From contig NZ_CDSE01000008.1 of the NCBI RefSeq assembly GCF_001373415.1, forward strand, positions 1-33,821: DNA of 33,821 nucleotides, in the 5' to 3' direction. A program made the position numbers and the translations under genes. Within the stretch, counting starts at the first letter, position 1; each line of letters opens with the position of its first letter. The DNA comes from Paenibacillus dakarensis (GTDB lineage: Bacteria > Bacillota > Bacilli > Paenibacillales > Paenibacillaceae). Below the pieces are notes generated by a model, which was not told where the DNA came from, searched no databases, and worked only from the letters and a program-made list of their open reading frames with translations. Positions 21,128-29,722 of this stretch are shown piece after piece.

Positions 21128-22336
21128 TTATTTAGTGTAAATGTCCACTCGATTTGGATTTTCCTTATCCCAAAAAATTCGGGCATTCAGTAACTTGGTC
21201 AAGTCCCGGCTCTTTACGAAACCAACGCCTCCGAAATTCTGTGTATCGACGGCATTTCCGTTAATTGTCACTTTCCCATCTTTGTAGCCAATCCGACCGC
21301 CGAGCATTTCACCGATAGGACGTGAAGGAATCCATGTCGTTCCTTTGATGTTATATCCGGTATACCGCTCCTTCTCTCCTGAATGTACGGTAATTTCCAT
21401 TTCTGTGTACGTTGGTTTCTCTGCTTTCTGCTCCACTTTTACGCCCAGGTATTCATAAATGCCTTGGACTAAAGCTTCGATCACACGGTTCTGGTGATCT
21501 TGGCTAAACAGTTTATCTTCTTCCTGCGGGTTATTGATAAACCCAACCTCTACCAGGATGGCAGGCATGTCCGTTTCTCGCGTAACATGAATATTCTGAT
21601 ATCTGACGCCACGATCCTTGAAGCCTGTCGCCTTAATCAAATGTTTATGAACAGTTTCAGCAAACTTCCGACTCTCTGCTCTTGTATAAAGTGTTTCTGT
21701 TCCGGTCGCAATCGAACCGGCACTATTTAAATGGATAGAAAGAAACGCATCGACTTTGTTCTTTTTGGCAATCGTTACTCGATCCTGCAAGGGTATAAAA
21801 GTATCATCTGACCTGGACAGGATAGGTTGAATTAACCCGTCTTTTTTCAATCGTTCTGATAGCTTTTTTACCATAGTTAGAGCGTAATCTTTTTCCCTTT
21901 TCCCACTAAACCCAATCGCACCTGGATCATGTCCGCCATGTCCTCCGTCAGCTAGCAGCTTCGTCATTTTTAAGTCCCTCCGTTTCATGGATTTTTCTGC
22001 ATCTCGGGCAGTAATACGCATCGCCCAAGAGGATATAAAGGATGTGCTTCGCTTCTTGACTGAGTCGTTCGGTTTTTCTTCTCCAATGTTCACAACCCAT
22101 GGTTCAATCCTCATTTCCTTCATGATTAATTCAAGGTTTTTCATTATGACAAGCTGATTCCCCATGTAGACCCGAACCTCACTGTCGTCCGAAAATAAAA
22201 AGGGTAAGAATTTCTTCAGCCGATTTTTCATTTTTTTCTGCTTTAAAAGCAAAAACACGATTGCCCCTGCAGAACTCAGGGACCAACCGTGTCTAAAGAT
22301 GGATTCAAACAGCCCGATTAATAGATCGTACATCAT
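21128..22336 (-). CDS. N-acetylmuramoyl-L-alanine amidase with N-terminal membrane extension
   Basis: 402 residues. The first ~123 (MMYDLLIGLFESIFRHGWSL...) hold one hydrophobic segment (SSAGAIVFLLLKQKKMKNRL) and a basic region, like a small BhlA-type holin. After that an Amidase_3 zinc domain begins: LLADGGHGGHDPGAIG, LSIHLNSA and AILVEVGFINN carry the metal ligands and catalytic Glu. It ends with a copper-amine-oxidase-like stalk module (TWIPSRPIGEMLGGRIGY...). An internal CGGAGGG site with ATG at 21967 would give a free 279-residue endolysin from the same frame. A dual-start product, or fusion of a holin gene to the endolysin, is inferred. The 5' end overlaps the upstream small gene by about 30 bases. 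Confidence 0.88.
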   Translation of the reverse strand: MMYDLLIGLFESIFRHGWSLSSAGAIVFLLLKQKKMKNRLKKFLPFLFSDDSEVRVYMGNQLVIMKNLELIMKEMRIEPWVVNIGEEKPNDSVKKRSTSFISSWAMRITARDAEKSMKRRDLKMTKLLADGGHGGHDPGAIGFSGKREKDYALTMVKKLSERLKKDGLIQPILSRSDDTFIPLQDRVTIAKKNKVDAFLSIHLNSAGSIATGTETLYTRAESRKFAETVHKHLIKATGFKDRGVRYQNIHVTRETDMPAILVEVGFINNPQEEDKLFSQDHQNRVIEALVQGIYEYLGVKVEQKAEKPTYTEMEITVHSGEKERYTGYNIKGTTWIPSRPIGEMLGGRIGYKDGKVTINGNAVDTQNFGGVGFVKSRDLTKLLNARIFWDKENPNRVDIYTK

Positions 22337-22457
22337 CCACCACCGGGTATAGCAGTTTATCTCTTACATCAGGACCACAAAATAAAAGGACTAAATACAA
22401 CGTGTAATTAGATACAGCGCTATCTAAATCATCATCTTCCATATCTATATATTCCAT
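22305..22457 (-). CDS. 50-residue leader gene of the lysis operon
   Basis: MEYIDMEDDDLDSAVSNYTL..., with a short hydrophobic stretch (YTLYLVLLFCG). It has a GGGGG site and follows an attenuator-like terminator. Its 3' end overlaps the amidase start by 32 bases. Unknown function; it may be a small lysis regulator or leader peptide. Confidence 0.6.
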   Translation of the reverse strand: MEYIDMEDDDLDSAVSNYTLYLVLLFCGPDVRDKLLYPVVDDVRSINRAV

Positions 22458-22471
22458 GTTTCCCCCAAAAC

Positions 22472-22504
22472 AAAAAGAGCCCGAGGGATGCTTTCCCTGG
22501 ACTC
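22472..22504 (-). terminator. terminator in the lysis leader (late-operon end / attenuator)
   Basis: GAGTCCAGGGA, loop, TCCCTCGGGCTC (one bulge) then TTTTTGTTTT. It lies after the promoter at 22537-22565 and before the first lysis gene. Confidence 0.8.
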
Positions 22505-22536
22505 TTTTCGACCTATGCCTTAGGTTTTGTAGTTAT

Positions 22537-22565
22537 AATTTACCAAGTTACCTAGTGCTTGTCAA
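22537..22565 (-). promoter_or_regulatory. strong promoter upstream of the lysis genes
   Basis: TTGACA (22560-22565), 17-bp spacer, TAAATT (22537-22542), reading leftward immediately after the stop of the ejection protein gene. Confidence 0.75.
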
Positions 22566-22569
22566 CAAG

Positions 22570-25500
22570 TTATTTTAATGGTACCCCTGCCTCTTCTAAA
22601 CGCTGGTTCACATCGATATAAATCTCATTGATCTTCCGCTGAATTTCACGTTGCTTATCTGCGCGTTGCTTGGTTGTGAGTGACTTATCTGACCCTGCCG
22701 CACGCTTCTCAGAGTTAAGGATTGACAGACGCTTGCTTACTGACCCCTTAGCTGTGGATGTGACCATCTTGCGAAGGTCTTCACTATACCATGATGGAAC
22801 CTCACCACGACCGTCTTGAGCATCGTAATGAGCTTGATTCAGCTTATCCTTTGCGTTGTAGAAATCAGTGGATAAGGTGTTGGTAAACTCCGGGTCTACA
22901 ATAAAGTTCTTCAAAAGGGCGTTCCGTGCGTTACCCGCCCCTTGTTGACTCGTCAGAGGTAAGAGCAGCCGCGCCGGGTCTCCGCCATAAGCCCTGATCA
23001 GGTAATCAATCTTCTTCGGTGACATATTCATGACCTTACCAAGTTGAATAGCTACGCTGGATGTGCGCTCGTCATAACGATTTTCCGGCGAGTAATTCTC
23101 AAGCGAACGGGATTCAATCGGCGCACCGGTGAAGCTTTTGTTAGCTGTCACTGCAACTGCAGGAGCTGCGATAGTCGCATTAAGGGAACCCTCGATTGAT
23201 CCCTCCAAACCACTGCTTTGTGTCAGTCCTTGCAGGGCTCCAGTCGCAACAGGTGGCAGCCATACGTTGGCCAATGCGTCCATGGAATCCTTGAACGCTG
23301 TTGGGTCGTTATCCTTAAACTGCCGCAGTGCACTGATCGTCAGTTCACCAAAGGAATTATACGCCGGTTCCATCGGAATTTTGGTGAATGTGCCGTCTTC
23401 ATTCTTGTTGACGAAAAGGAAACGATACCTTTCCCGAGCCGGGAGCTTCTGATAATCCGGATCATCATGGAACTGAGCATATTCGTAAAGTTTCGGCATA
23501 ACAGACAGCGCCGCTACCGCCAGACCTGTACGGACTGGGTTCTTTTTAAATGCACTCATCACTCGATATGTCCCTTGTACAGCCGCGTTGTTATACGGGA
23601 TAAATGCCTCAATGTCTCGGCTCATAGCGCCACGCCGGGAGAAGTTAACTGTCACTTCACGGGCTGAGTTCATTGCCTGCCGGACGTTCTCCGGTGTGCG
23701 TTCACCCAAACGGTCCAGTTCTTGTTTAAATGCCGCCATACGAGGAGCGTTCTCTGCAATATCTCCTACAGCTTCAAGCGCTTTGAACGGTGCTGCAATC
23801 GTCTTTTTCACACCTTTGGCAATACCTTTTGGTGAGAGCAACGGATCACGGGTCATATCAGAGATATTCCGGTTTAGCTTCCGATCACCCTTTAGAGCAG
23901 CTGAGTACTCACCGCCTGCCCTGCGAAATTCTTGAGCCATGTTTCTCAGTCCAGGTATGTTCAACCTGTCACCAATACCACTCATGATTCCGTACACCGT
24001 ATATGCCGCTTGTTTCGCCGGGTTCTTCGCTTGGATCGCCGCCTGTACCAAGTCCATCGTGGCACCTTTCACAGCGAAAACAGGAGCAAGCGCACCCGTT
24101 GCACCGCGCTTGGTTGCGTTACTGAATGCAGTCGCTACGTCCAGGAGTACGTTGGATGCCTGTGGCCCCATGCCGATTAAAGTCTTTACTACTTCCGGAT
24201 CGTACACCTGCAGATAAACCGGCTGACCATCAATCATGGCGCGAACAATGTTGTCCTGATCCAGACGAGTGGTCTTAAATAGATTCTTGAAATCATCATT
24301 TATAGCTTCTGCAAAGTCATCCATACCGCCTTCAAATAATAGCTGCCGCAGATCCGTCTTGTCCTTCGGCTTCTTCACAATTTCAGCAACACCCTTGAAT
24401 CGATCAGGGTCCTTTGTGATTGCTCTAACCATCTCCTGCATGACTCGGTTGTTCATCGCTGCGTTTGTCCAGCTGCCAACCATCTCCACCGTGGTTTTAC
24501 GTGGATCCACGATATCACGGACGGAACCGGTTGGGCTGACCTTTTTAAGTGGTGCTTTTTGTCCGCTGAATGATGAATTGGTTGTCTTGGCCAAAAACTT
24601 TTTACCCGGCTTCTCTGATCTGCTGAACTGCCGGCGCATAGGTGAGTAGTTCGGATTCATCTCACGCAACTGATCCTTCATTTCTTGCGTGATTAACCCC
24701 TCATTAACGCCGAACTCCTGGAGCACATTATCGTTGAATTTATCCCACTCTTCAGCAATCTGAGAAAATCCCGGATGACGCTTATCATACATCTCGATGC
24801 GAGCCTGTATAGTTTCTGGTGTCATACCAAGGTTCTCTGCATATACACGCTCACCACGAGCCACACGAGTCCGCGCATGGCGGAGGGTCAGGTAATCCAC
24901 GAATGATTTATCCTGACCCCGAGCTACTTTCTTAAATATGTTGTTCAGACCTTCACCGATCACCGTTCCTTCTGGATTAACGAACTTATCCCGAATAATC
25001 GTATTAGCGATATTGTTTGAACGTGTTGCATCCATAGCGGCATCATACGCTTGTGGACTGATCTTTTTAAGTGGTGATAATCGATCCACGAAATTTTGAT
25101 AGGCTGCTCGAGCTGTCGCGGCAACTTCTGATGTTACGCCTTGAGCATCGTTCTTGATGCTATTACGGACGATTTGATCTGCTGTTGTTAATGGACCGGC
25201 ATTCACACGCTTGTTACTACCGAATGCGGAGATACCTACACCACGATCACCAAAGAGATTCGTAAACCAATTACCTTGCATTGCGTTGGCCGTCTCAATA
25301 TTATCCACCGCTGCCGCAGCAGGGCGGGATGAAATCGGTGCAATATCTGGTGTCTTGTTTGCCGCTGGTGGAGAGGATATGTCCGGCATACGGCTGGCTC
25401 TGAATTTGTTAATCCCCGCCGCCGCACCAGTTACCAGAGCATCACCAGCCGCCCCGAGTCCTGCACCTAACAGAGTGTTGCGCATGATCTCTTGACCGCT

Positions 25501-26340
25501 GTCCTGCCCTTGTACCAGTCCTGTAGCAGCACCGCCGATTGCGCCAGTCATCGCACCTTCTAACCCTGCCTGTGCAATTCTATTGGCCGTTGATGTCTTA
25601 ATTGCTGGCATAGCTGAATTGATACCATAGGATAATGCTCGTTGCGCCTTCTGGCCCACTCCAGTACCGAGTACATTTCTTGCCACGTTCAGCGGTCCTG
25701 TAATTAAGTTCTGACCTTGAACACCTGCTGCTGCAGGGTTAAACGCCATGCCAGCCACACCACCGATCATCCCCGTAATATCTGCCGCTTTATCTGCAAT
25801 TGGATTCCCGGTGGTTGCTGGACGGGCTGACGGTGTACCCAGGATCATACTGCCGCCTGAGCCAATCGTTCTGGTTGTAAACTGTCCAACAGGATTCCCG
25901 TACCACAACCAGTTATTAGCTTTTGCAAATGGTCCAACCGTGTAATCGTATAGGTTACCTAAAAATCCATCCGGACGATTCCCCTCAATTGCCTGCAATC
26001 CCTTTTCATACTCAGACACTTGCGGAGGCGGTGGTGGTCCGAATGTAGGTTCAAATTTCATTCCACTCGCTTGTTCCCAAGTCTTCTGAGCTGTCTGATC
26101 GCCCATGACTCCGCGTATTAGAGATGAGTTTAAAGGGTTCATGTTCGGAAAGCTTTGCATCAACTCGGGCATTGGAGTGCCGGCAGGGTCCGGTGGAACA
26201 TAATTCCGAATAGCCTGAGTGCGTGGATTGGCCATAGGAGTTGAGGGCTTTGGTTGATTGTACATACCGCTCAAGACACGCTCTTTTGCCTCCTCTCCTT
26301 GCTGCAGGCGCTTCCTGATTTGTTCTGCTCTTGTCGCCAT
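22570..26340 (-). CDS. large ejection-type virion protein with an LPD38-like C-terminus
   Basis: This 1256-residue protein has a Pro/Gln-rich start. Residues 150-330 form a Gly/Ala-rich, membrane-active-looking region (GGVAGMAFNPAAAGVQGQ, GAMTGAIGGAATGLVQGQ, GLGAAGDALVTGAAAGINK), and long helical segments follow. Near 930-1000 there is a block (FIPYNNAAVQGTYRVMSAFK ... YEYAQFHDDPDYQKLPARERYRF) resembling large polyvalent LPD38-type domains of phage giant proteins. The end is a helical tail. Glycine-zipper regions and the neighbouring transglycosylase suggest DNA-ejection machinery like podovirus inner-core proteins. This is the longest gene here. The ATG follows GGCGGTG. Confidence 0.72.
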   Translation of the reverse strand: MATRAEQIRKRLQQGEEAKERVLSGMYNQPKPSTPMANPRTQAIRNYVPPDPAGTPMPELMQSFPNMNPLNSSLIRGVMGDQTAQKTWEQASGMKFEPTFGPPPPPQVSEYEKGLQAIEGNRPDGFLGNLYDYTVGPFAKANNWLWYGNPVGQFTTRTIGSGGSMILGTPSARPATTGNPIADKAADITGMIGGVAGMAFNPAAAGVQGQNLITGPLNVARNVLGTGVGQKAQRALSYGINSAMPAIKTSTANRIAQAGLEGAMTGAIGGAATGLVQGQDSGQEIMRNTLLGAGLGAAGDALVTGAAAGINKFRASRMPDISSPPAANKTPDIAPISSRPAAAAVDNIETANAMQGNWFTNLFGDRGVGISAFGSNKRVNAGPLTTADQIVRNSIKNDAQGVTSEVAATARAAYQNFVDRLSPLKKISPQAYDAAMDATRSNNIANTIIRDKFVNPEGTVIGEGLNNIFKKVARGQDKSFVDYLTLRHARTRVARGERVYAENLGMTPETIQARIEMYDKRHPGFSQIAEEWDKFNDNVLQEFGVNEGLITQEMKDQLREMNPNYSPMRRQFSRSEKPGKKFLAKTTNSSFSGQKAPLKKVSPTGSVRDIVDPRKTTVEMVGSWTNAAMNNRVMQEMVRAITKDPDRFKGVAEIVKKPKDKTDLRQLLFEGGMDDFAEAINDDFKNLFKTTRLDQDNIVRAMIDGQPVYLQVYDPEVVKTLIGMGPQASNVLLDVATAFSNATKRGATGALAPVFAVKGATMDLVQAAIQAKNPAKQAAYTVYGIMSGIGDRLNIPGLRNMAQEFRRAGGEYSAALKGDRKLNRNISDMTRDPLLSPKGIAKGVKKTIAAPFKALEAVGDIAENAPRMAAFKQELDRLGERTPENVRQAMNSAREVTVNFSRRGAMSRDIEAFIPYNNAAVQGTYRVMSAFKKNPVRTGLAVAALSVMPKLYEYAQFHDDPDYQKLPARERYRFLFVNKNEDGTFTKIPMEPAYNSFGELTISALRQFKDNDPTAFKDSMDALANVWLPPVATGALQGLTQSSGLEGSIEGSLNATIAAPAVAVTANKSFTGAPIESRSLENYSPENRYDERTSSVAIQLGKVMNMSPKKIDYLIRAYGGDPARLLLPLTSQQGAGNARNALLKNFIVDPEFTNTLSTDFYNAKDKLNQAHYDAQDGRGEVPSWYSEDLRKMVTSTAKGSVSKRLSILNSEKRAAGSDKSLTTKQRADKQREIQRKINEIYIDVNQRLEEAGVPLK

Positions 26341-26355
26341 GCCGACACCGCCTTA

Positions 26356-26748
26356 ATAATAGTTATTTTTGTCCCAGAATTGCAGGGCCTTGACTGGATC
26401 GCTGTACCGATCTTTGATGTACTTCAATCCTGCCTTCGCCTGTTCGTATGGGTCGTTCCAATTGACTTTATTACCGCCGTAGTTTTTCCGAGTCATATCT
26501 AAAAACTGAAATAACCCACGCGCGGATGACGTCGGATTCGCTGCTTGTGAGTTAAAACTAGATTCACGAGCAACCAATTCCAATGTCGGCTGCAGCCAAC
26601 TGCTCGGTAGACCCAGGTCACTAATCGCTTTCGATACGGCAGATTGCGCTATGGTATAGTTTTTCGGGTTGGCTTTGGCATCCTTTACAGCCTTATAGTA
26701 ATTCTTATAGGCCCCAACACCATTTGATGAGGTGGTGGGGCTACTCAG
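26356..26748 (-). CDS. lytic transglycosylase domain, -1 frameshift extension
   Basis: 131 codons, open with no ATG/GTG/TTG before a TTG that falls inside the conserved domain (26583). The domain is typical SLT: ...LGLPSSWLQPTLELVARESS with catalytic Glu in ARESS, then NPTSSARGLFQFLD and NDPYEQAKAGLKYIKDRY. The preceding residues (AYKNYYKAVKDAKANPKN...) are also protein-like, so the true product enters from upstream. The frame is -1 to the gene at 26745-28277 and starts at a GGGAAAC heptamer. Product: a 641-residue virion protein with peptidoglycan-cutting end, probably for penetrating the wall during ejection. Confidence 0.82.
26711..26741 (-). other. frameshift-stimulating hairpin
   Basis: GCCCCACCACC pairs with GGTGTTGGGGC (10 of 11 pairs), with a nine-base loop. 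It starts six bases after the slippery heptamer, the optimal spacing for -1 frameshifting. Confidence 0.75.
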
Positions 26749-28277
26749 TTTCCCGAGGTAACCCCATACTGTTTATCGTATTTCGCAATATCTGCAGCTG
26801 TCAGACCAAGCATCATCATGACTTGTTCATCTTGCCCTTGAGGTAATCCCATACCGCCGACAGATTCATATATTTTCTGTTTCGTTCCGGCGTCAGTAGG
26901 GATGTACTCTTTTCCTGATTTATTATCTGTTTTCAAGAATCGACTGCGTACAGCGTCATAAACCTGATTTGCACTCATGCCTTTATACTCTGCTGCGCCT
27001 CCAGATGATGATCGTGCCAACTCTGCATCAAGTTGAGACCACATGCGGGCGTTGTCATCCTGGCTTAATCCGATTTGTGCTTCACGATAAGCCTGTTGAT
27101 TCTGTTCAGAGAGTTTCTGCAGACCATAACTCAGACCGAATTGACGAACATCCTCGTCAAATTTAGCTTTCCATTGCTGGTCGCTGATTCCATCTCTGGC
27201 CTTTTGATATGCAAACTGTTCATTTCGGAATTGGTTTTCGGTTAATTGTTGATTTTGAATAAACTGCTGCTGTTGAGCTGCCATCGTCATTGGGGCGTTT
27301 CCGTTCTGCACCTGTCTGATTAACCCCGTCCAATCCCTTTGAGGAGTAACCATCCGACCCGAAGCATCCCATACGCTCTGTGCAGCGCTCCAGTTAGCTG
27401 CCTTGTTCTGCATATCCAGTTGTTGCCCTTGGAGTGTACGGAGTGCAGGGTTGGTTTGACTCGCCTGTTTGGAGTTTACGTTGGAGCCATAGTAACTAGG
27501 GTCAATACCCATAGAACTTAATTGCGCGCGAAATCCGTCAGCTCTGGCGCTAAGGTTAGCTCGTTCTGCTGCGGTCAATCCTTTTTGCTCAGCCTGCCGT
27601 TTCAGGTCCAGGATATTATTGATAATGTCCTGCGCTCCGGATGGCATATAGTTTCCTGTTAATCCAGCCTCTGTTACCTTGTTGTCAAATCCACGTTGAT
27701 CCTCACCAATGTTCATACCGTACAGCGAGCCAAGATTCTGGAATTGCTGCTGTTCTTGGGCTATCTGATCTGCATAACGTTGATAGGCAGCCTGCATGAG
27801 TGAAGGAAGTACATCCGTTTCCACTCGTCCCATTTCATTAGATGATATTTCACCCATCCGATCTGATGTGATTGTGCTGTTCAGGATCCCACGGCGGTTC
27901 ATTTCTGCCTGCGCTTGGGAGTTACCTGCATCAATATTCGATCTGGCACGTTGTAACGCTGCTTGATATGCTGGATCGGACTGTGGATCATATGAAAACT
28001 CTCTAACCGGCTGAGTGGCGCGGTTTTTCATCATCTCATAAAGTGACTGAGCTTCTTGCATATACGATGGTTTAGCTGATTGCATAGTATTCGGTGACAC
28101 ATTAGCCGCAACTGACTGCACAGAAGGGTTTGTGACTGAAGTGACAGTGCCTTTTATAACGGGTGTGTTCTGCTGTTGCACACGTTGTTGAGCGAGTTTT
28201 TGTATTGCTGCATTGGAATTAGTAATCTTGGTGAAGGGGTTTGTCGTTTCTTCAAGCTTCTTTACGTTTACTGCCAT
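26745..28277 (-). CDS. virion (ejection-type) protein, zero-frame product of a frameshift gene
   Basis: 510 residues from the ATG at 28277 (AAGGAG, 7-base spacing): Gln/Ala/Ser-rich, with many short helices (QQQFQNLGSLYGMNIGEDQR, DARAELQ-like blocks) and the C-terminus ...YGVTSGN. No enzymatic domain. It ends at TGA right after the heptamer G GGA AAC (26748-26754), where ribosomes may slip to make the transglycosylase fusion. It lies between a secreted stalk protein and the giant ejection protein. A low-complexity, Gln-rich composition is common for podovirus internal proteins, but the family is not certain. Confidence 0.75.
   Translation of the reverse strand: MAVNVKKLEETTNPFTKITNSNAAIQKLAQQRVQQQNTPVIKGTVTSVTNPSVQSVAANVSPNTMQSAKPSYMQEAQSLYEMMKNRATQPVREFSYDPQSDPAYQAALQRARSNIDAGNSQAQAEMNRRGILNSTITSDRMGEISSNEMGRVETDVLPSLMQAAYQRYADQIAQEQQQFQNLGSLYGMNIGEDQRGFDNKVTEAGLTGNYMPSGAQDIINNILDLKRQAEQKGLTAAERANLSARADGFRAQLSSMGIDPSYYGSNVNSKQASQTNPALRTLQGQQLDMQNKAANWSAAQSVWDASGRMVTPQRDWTGLIRQVQNGNAPMTMAAQQQQFIQNQQLTENQFRNEQFAYQKARDGISDQQWKAKFDEDVRQFGLSYGLQKLSEQNQQAYREAQIGLSQDDNARMWSQLDAELARSSSGGAAEYKGMSANQVYDAVRSRFLKTDNKSGKEYIPTDAGTKQKIYESVGGMGLPQGQDEQVMMMLGLTAADIAKYDKQYGVTSGN
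26748..26754 (-). other. -1 slippery heptamer GGGAAAC
   Basis: In phase as G GGA AAC TGA; the zero-frame stop is the next codon. It fits X XXY YYZ and is close to the lambda gpG/gpT site (GGGAAAG). Confidence 0.8.
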
Positions 28278-28299
28278 GGTCTCACTCCTTTGCAATAGA

Positions 28300-28323
28300 A
28301 AAAGGACCCCGAATGGAGTCCTT
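28300..28323 (-). terminator. terminator after the stalk-domain gene
   Basis: GGACTCC, loop ATTC, GGGGTCC (one G-U) with a T-run. The start of the next gene (28277) is just beyond, so late transcripts must read through or restart. Confidence 0.75.
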
Positions 28324-28327
28324 CTGT

Positions 28328-28873
28328 TTAGCTTTGTAGTTCTGCAATCCTTGTTTCTGCCTCTTCGATAGAGTTTTGAGCGTTACTGATATTTATTTCC
28401 AACATTTCAATACTAGCTCTGTAATTTTCTTTTAGTTGTGGAGATTCGGCCTTTGTAAGTTTGTCTTTTTCCAACATAAGAAACTCTTGGTATTTCTCTA
28501 TTTCTTTCTTTCTGTCCTCGATCCCATACAGTAGACCCTGAATTTCTTGTTGCTTTTTGACTTCCCAAGGATCATCTTTTCCCGTTGGTGTATTTGAAGG
28601 TGTTGGTTCACTCACAGTTTGAACCTCCTTATCTTGAATGATGATGCGTTTTCCTTTTACTTTAATATCAGTTCCTGTTGCTTCAGCTATGGACCTAACT
28701 GGAGCATAAGCCTTACCGTCAATAATTACAGCCTCTGATAACTGTTCACCGTTCATTACTACAGAAAATATTCCCGACACTGTTCTTCCTACTAAACTTG
28801 AAGAGTCTGCAAAAACAGATACCCCTGCAAACATCAGCAACCCAACAATCATACCAGAAACAAATTTTTTCAT
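28328..28873 (-). CDS. secreted protein with copper-amine-oxidase-like stalk domain and coiled coil
   Basis: This 181-residue protein has a signal peptide (KKFVSGMIVGLLMFAGVSVFA), then a stalk-type domain (VVMNGEQLSEAVIIDGKAYAPVRSIAEATGTDI, residues about 38-72) with the 'vnG....YVPvR.la..lG' pattern common in Paenibacillus. A Pro/Thr linker and a C-terminal coiled coil (EIEKYQEFLMLEKDKLTKAE...) follow. A secreted protein inside a virion gene block is unusual; it may act on the host cell surface at late stages or be a moron. The host type is suggested by this domain. Confidence 0.78.
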   Translation of the reverse strand: MKKFVSGMIVGLLMFAGVSVFADSSSLVGRTVSGIFSVVMNGEQLSEAVIIDGKAYAPVRSIAEATGTDIKVKGKRIIIQDKEVQTVSEPTPSNTPTGKDDPWEVKKQQEIQGLLYGIEDRKKEIEKYQEFLMLEKDKLTKAESPQLKENYRASIEMLEINISNAQNSIEEAETRIAELQS

Positions 28874-28939
28874 ACTACTGGCACCGCCTTTAGGTAATTT
28901 ATACCTGTATTATCGGCGTTTGTCTCCTTCGATTCAATA

Positions 28940-29722
28940 CTAAGTCACATTAAAAGTACCGCCGCCACTGTTTTGGTTGTCAGGATTTCCGTGATTATGG
29001 TTTGGAATAGTAACTGTATGTGTATGATAGCTATTAGCTTTGCTGTTCAAAGCACTCCATATACTATCTAATTCTTGTTGAAGAGAGAGCCCTGTACTAT
29101 CAGAGCGCAAGCTACTCCAATTATTAACTCTTACCGTAGGCGCTGTAAGCTTCAAAATTGAAGGACCCCACAACTCCAAGTAGCCAAGGTATGTGTTTAA
29201 AGAACCTAAAACCGCACCATTTACTGTAAATCTTACCCCGGGGGCACCAGAGAGATCCGGGGATATTTTTACGAAGTTACTCTCATTTCTGTAAGCCGCG
29301 AATAAATGTTCTTGGTTACTCATCTCCGACCGAGGGAATGCTCCTCTTCTAGTCGCAATATACGATCCATATATCTCGACCGATTCGACTAACCCGGATA
29401 TGATGTGTCCAAGATTTGCAGCAATAGCTGATAATTCATTAACATTGATTTTTTCAGCAGTAACCGCATCCGCCCTTAAGTGTGCTGTATCAATGGAATT
29501 CGCTTGGATTTTATCCGCTGTGATCGAACCGGCTGTAATAACCTCTGCATTTAGCTCATTAACATTCCGAGTGTCCAGGTTGTTCAAAAGAAAAGTCAGT
29601 TCCTCATTCAATTGAATCGTACTATTCAGCAATGATTTAACATGTTTCTTAAGATCATCCATGCCTGAATTGTCAATGTCTGAAGGCGTTGTGTTGAAGC
29701 TTGGTAATTGTACATTCGCCAC
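28940..29722 (-). CDS. tail fibre/spike-type protein
   Basis: 260 residues. The N-terminus is helical, then repeated 'I TADKI' modules (GSITADKIQANSIDTAHLRADAVTAEKI) typical of phage tail and baseplate tip proteins. A beta-rich central region follows, and the end (YHTHTVTIPNHNHGNPDNQNSGGG) has alternating His, as in metal-binding tips of fibres. The start is GTG overlapping the upstream stop by one base. It probably attaches to the tail and contacts the host. Confidence 0.72.
   Translation of the reverse strand: MANVQLPSFNTTPSDIDNSGMDDLKKHVKSLLNSTIQLNEELTFLLNNLDTRNVNELNAEVITAGSITADKIQANSIDTAHLRADAVTAEKINVNELSAIAANLGHIISGLVESVEIYGSYIATRRGAFPRSEMSNQEHLFAAYRNESNFVKISPDLSGAPGVRFTVNGAVLGSLNTYLGYLELWGPSILKLTAPTVRVNNWSSLRSDSTGLSLQQELDSIWSALNSKANSYHTHTVTIPNHNHGNPDNQNSGGGTFNVT

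Noticed and set aside
23218..23667. Plus-strand ORF of 149 codons
   Set aside because: Antisense to the giant ejection protein; no ribosome site and no protein-like domains.
26353..26583. A separate 76-residue transglycosylase gene starting at TTG
   Set aside because: The start falls inside the SLT domain just before the catalytic ARESS motif, upstream residues are also domain-like, and there is no ribosome site; the frameshift reading explains it better.
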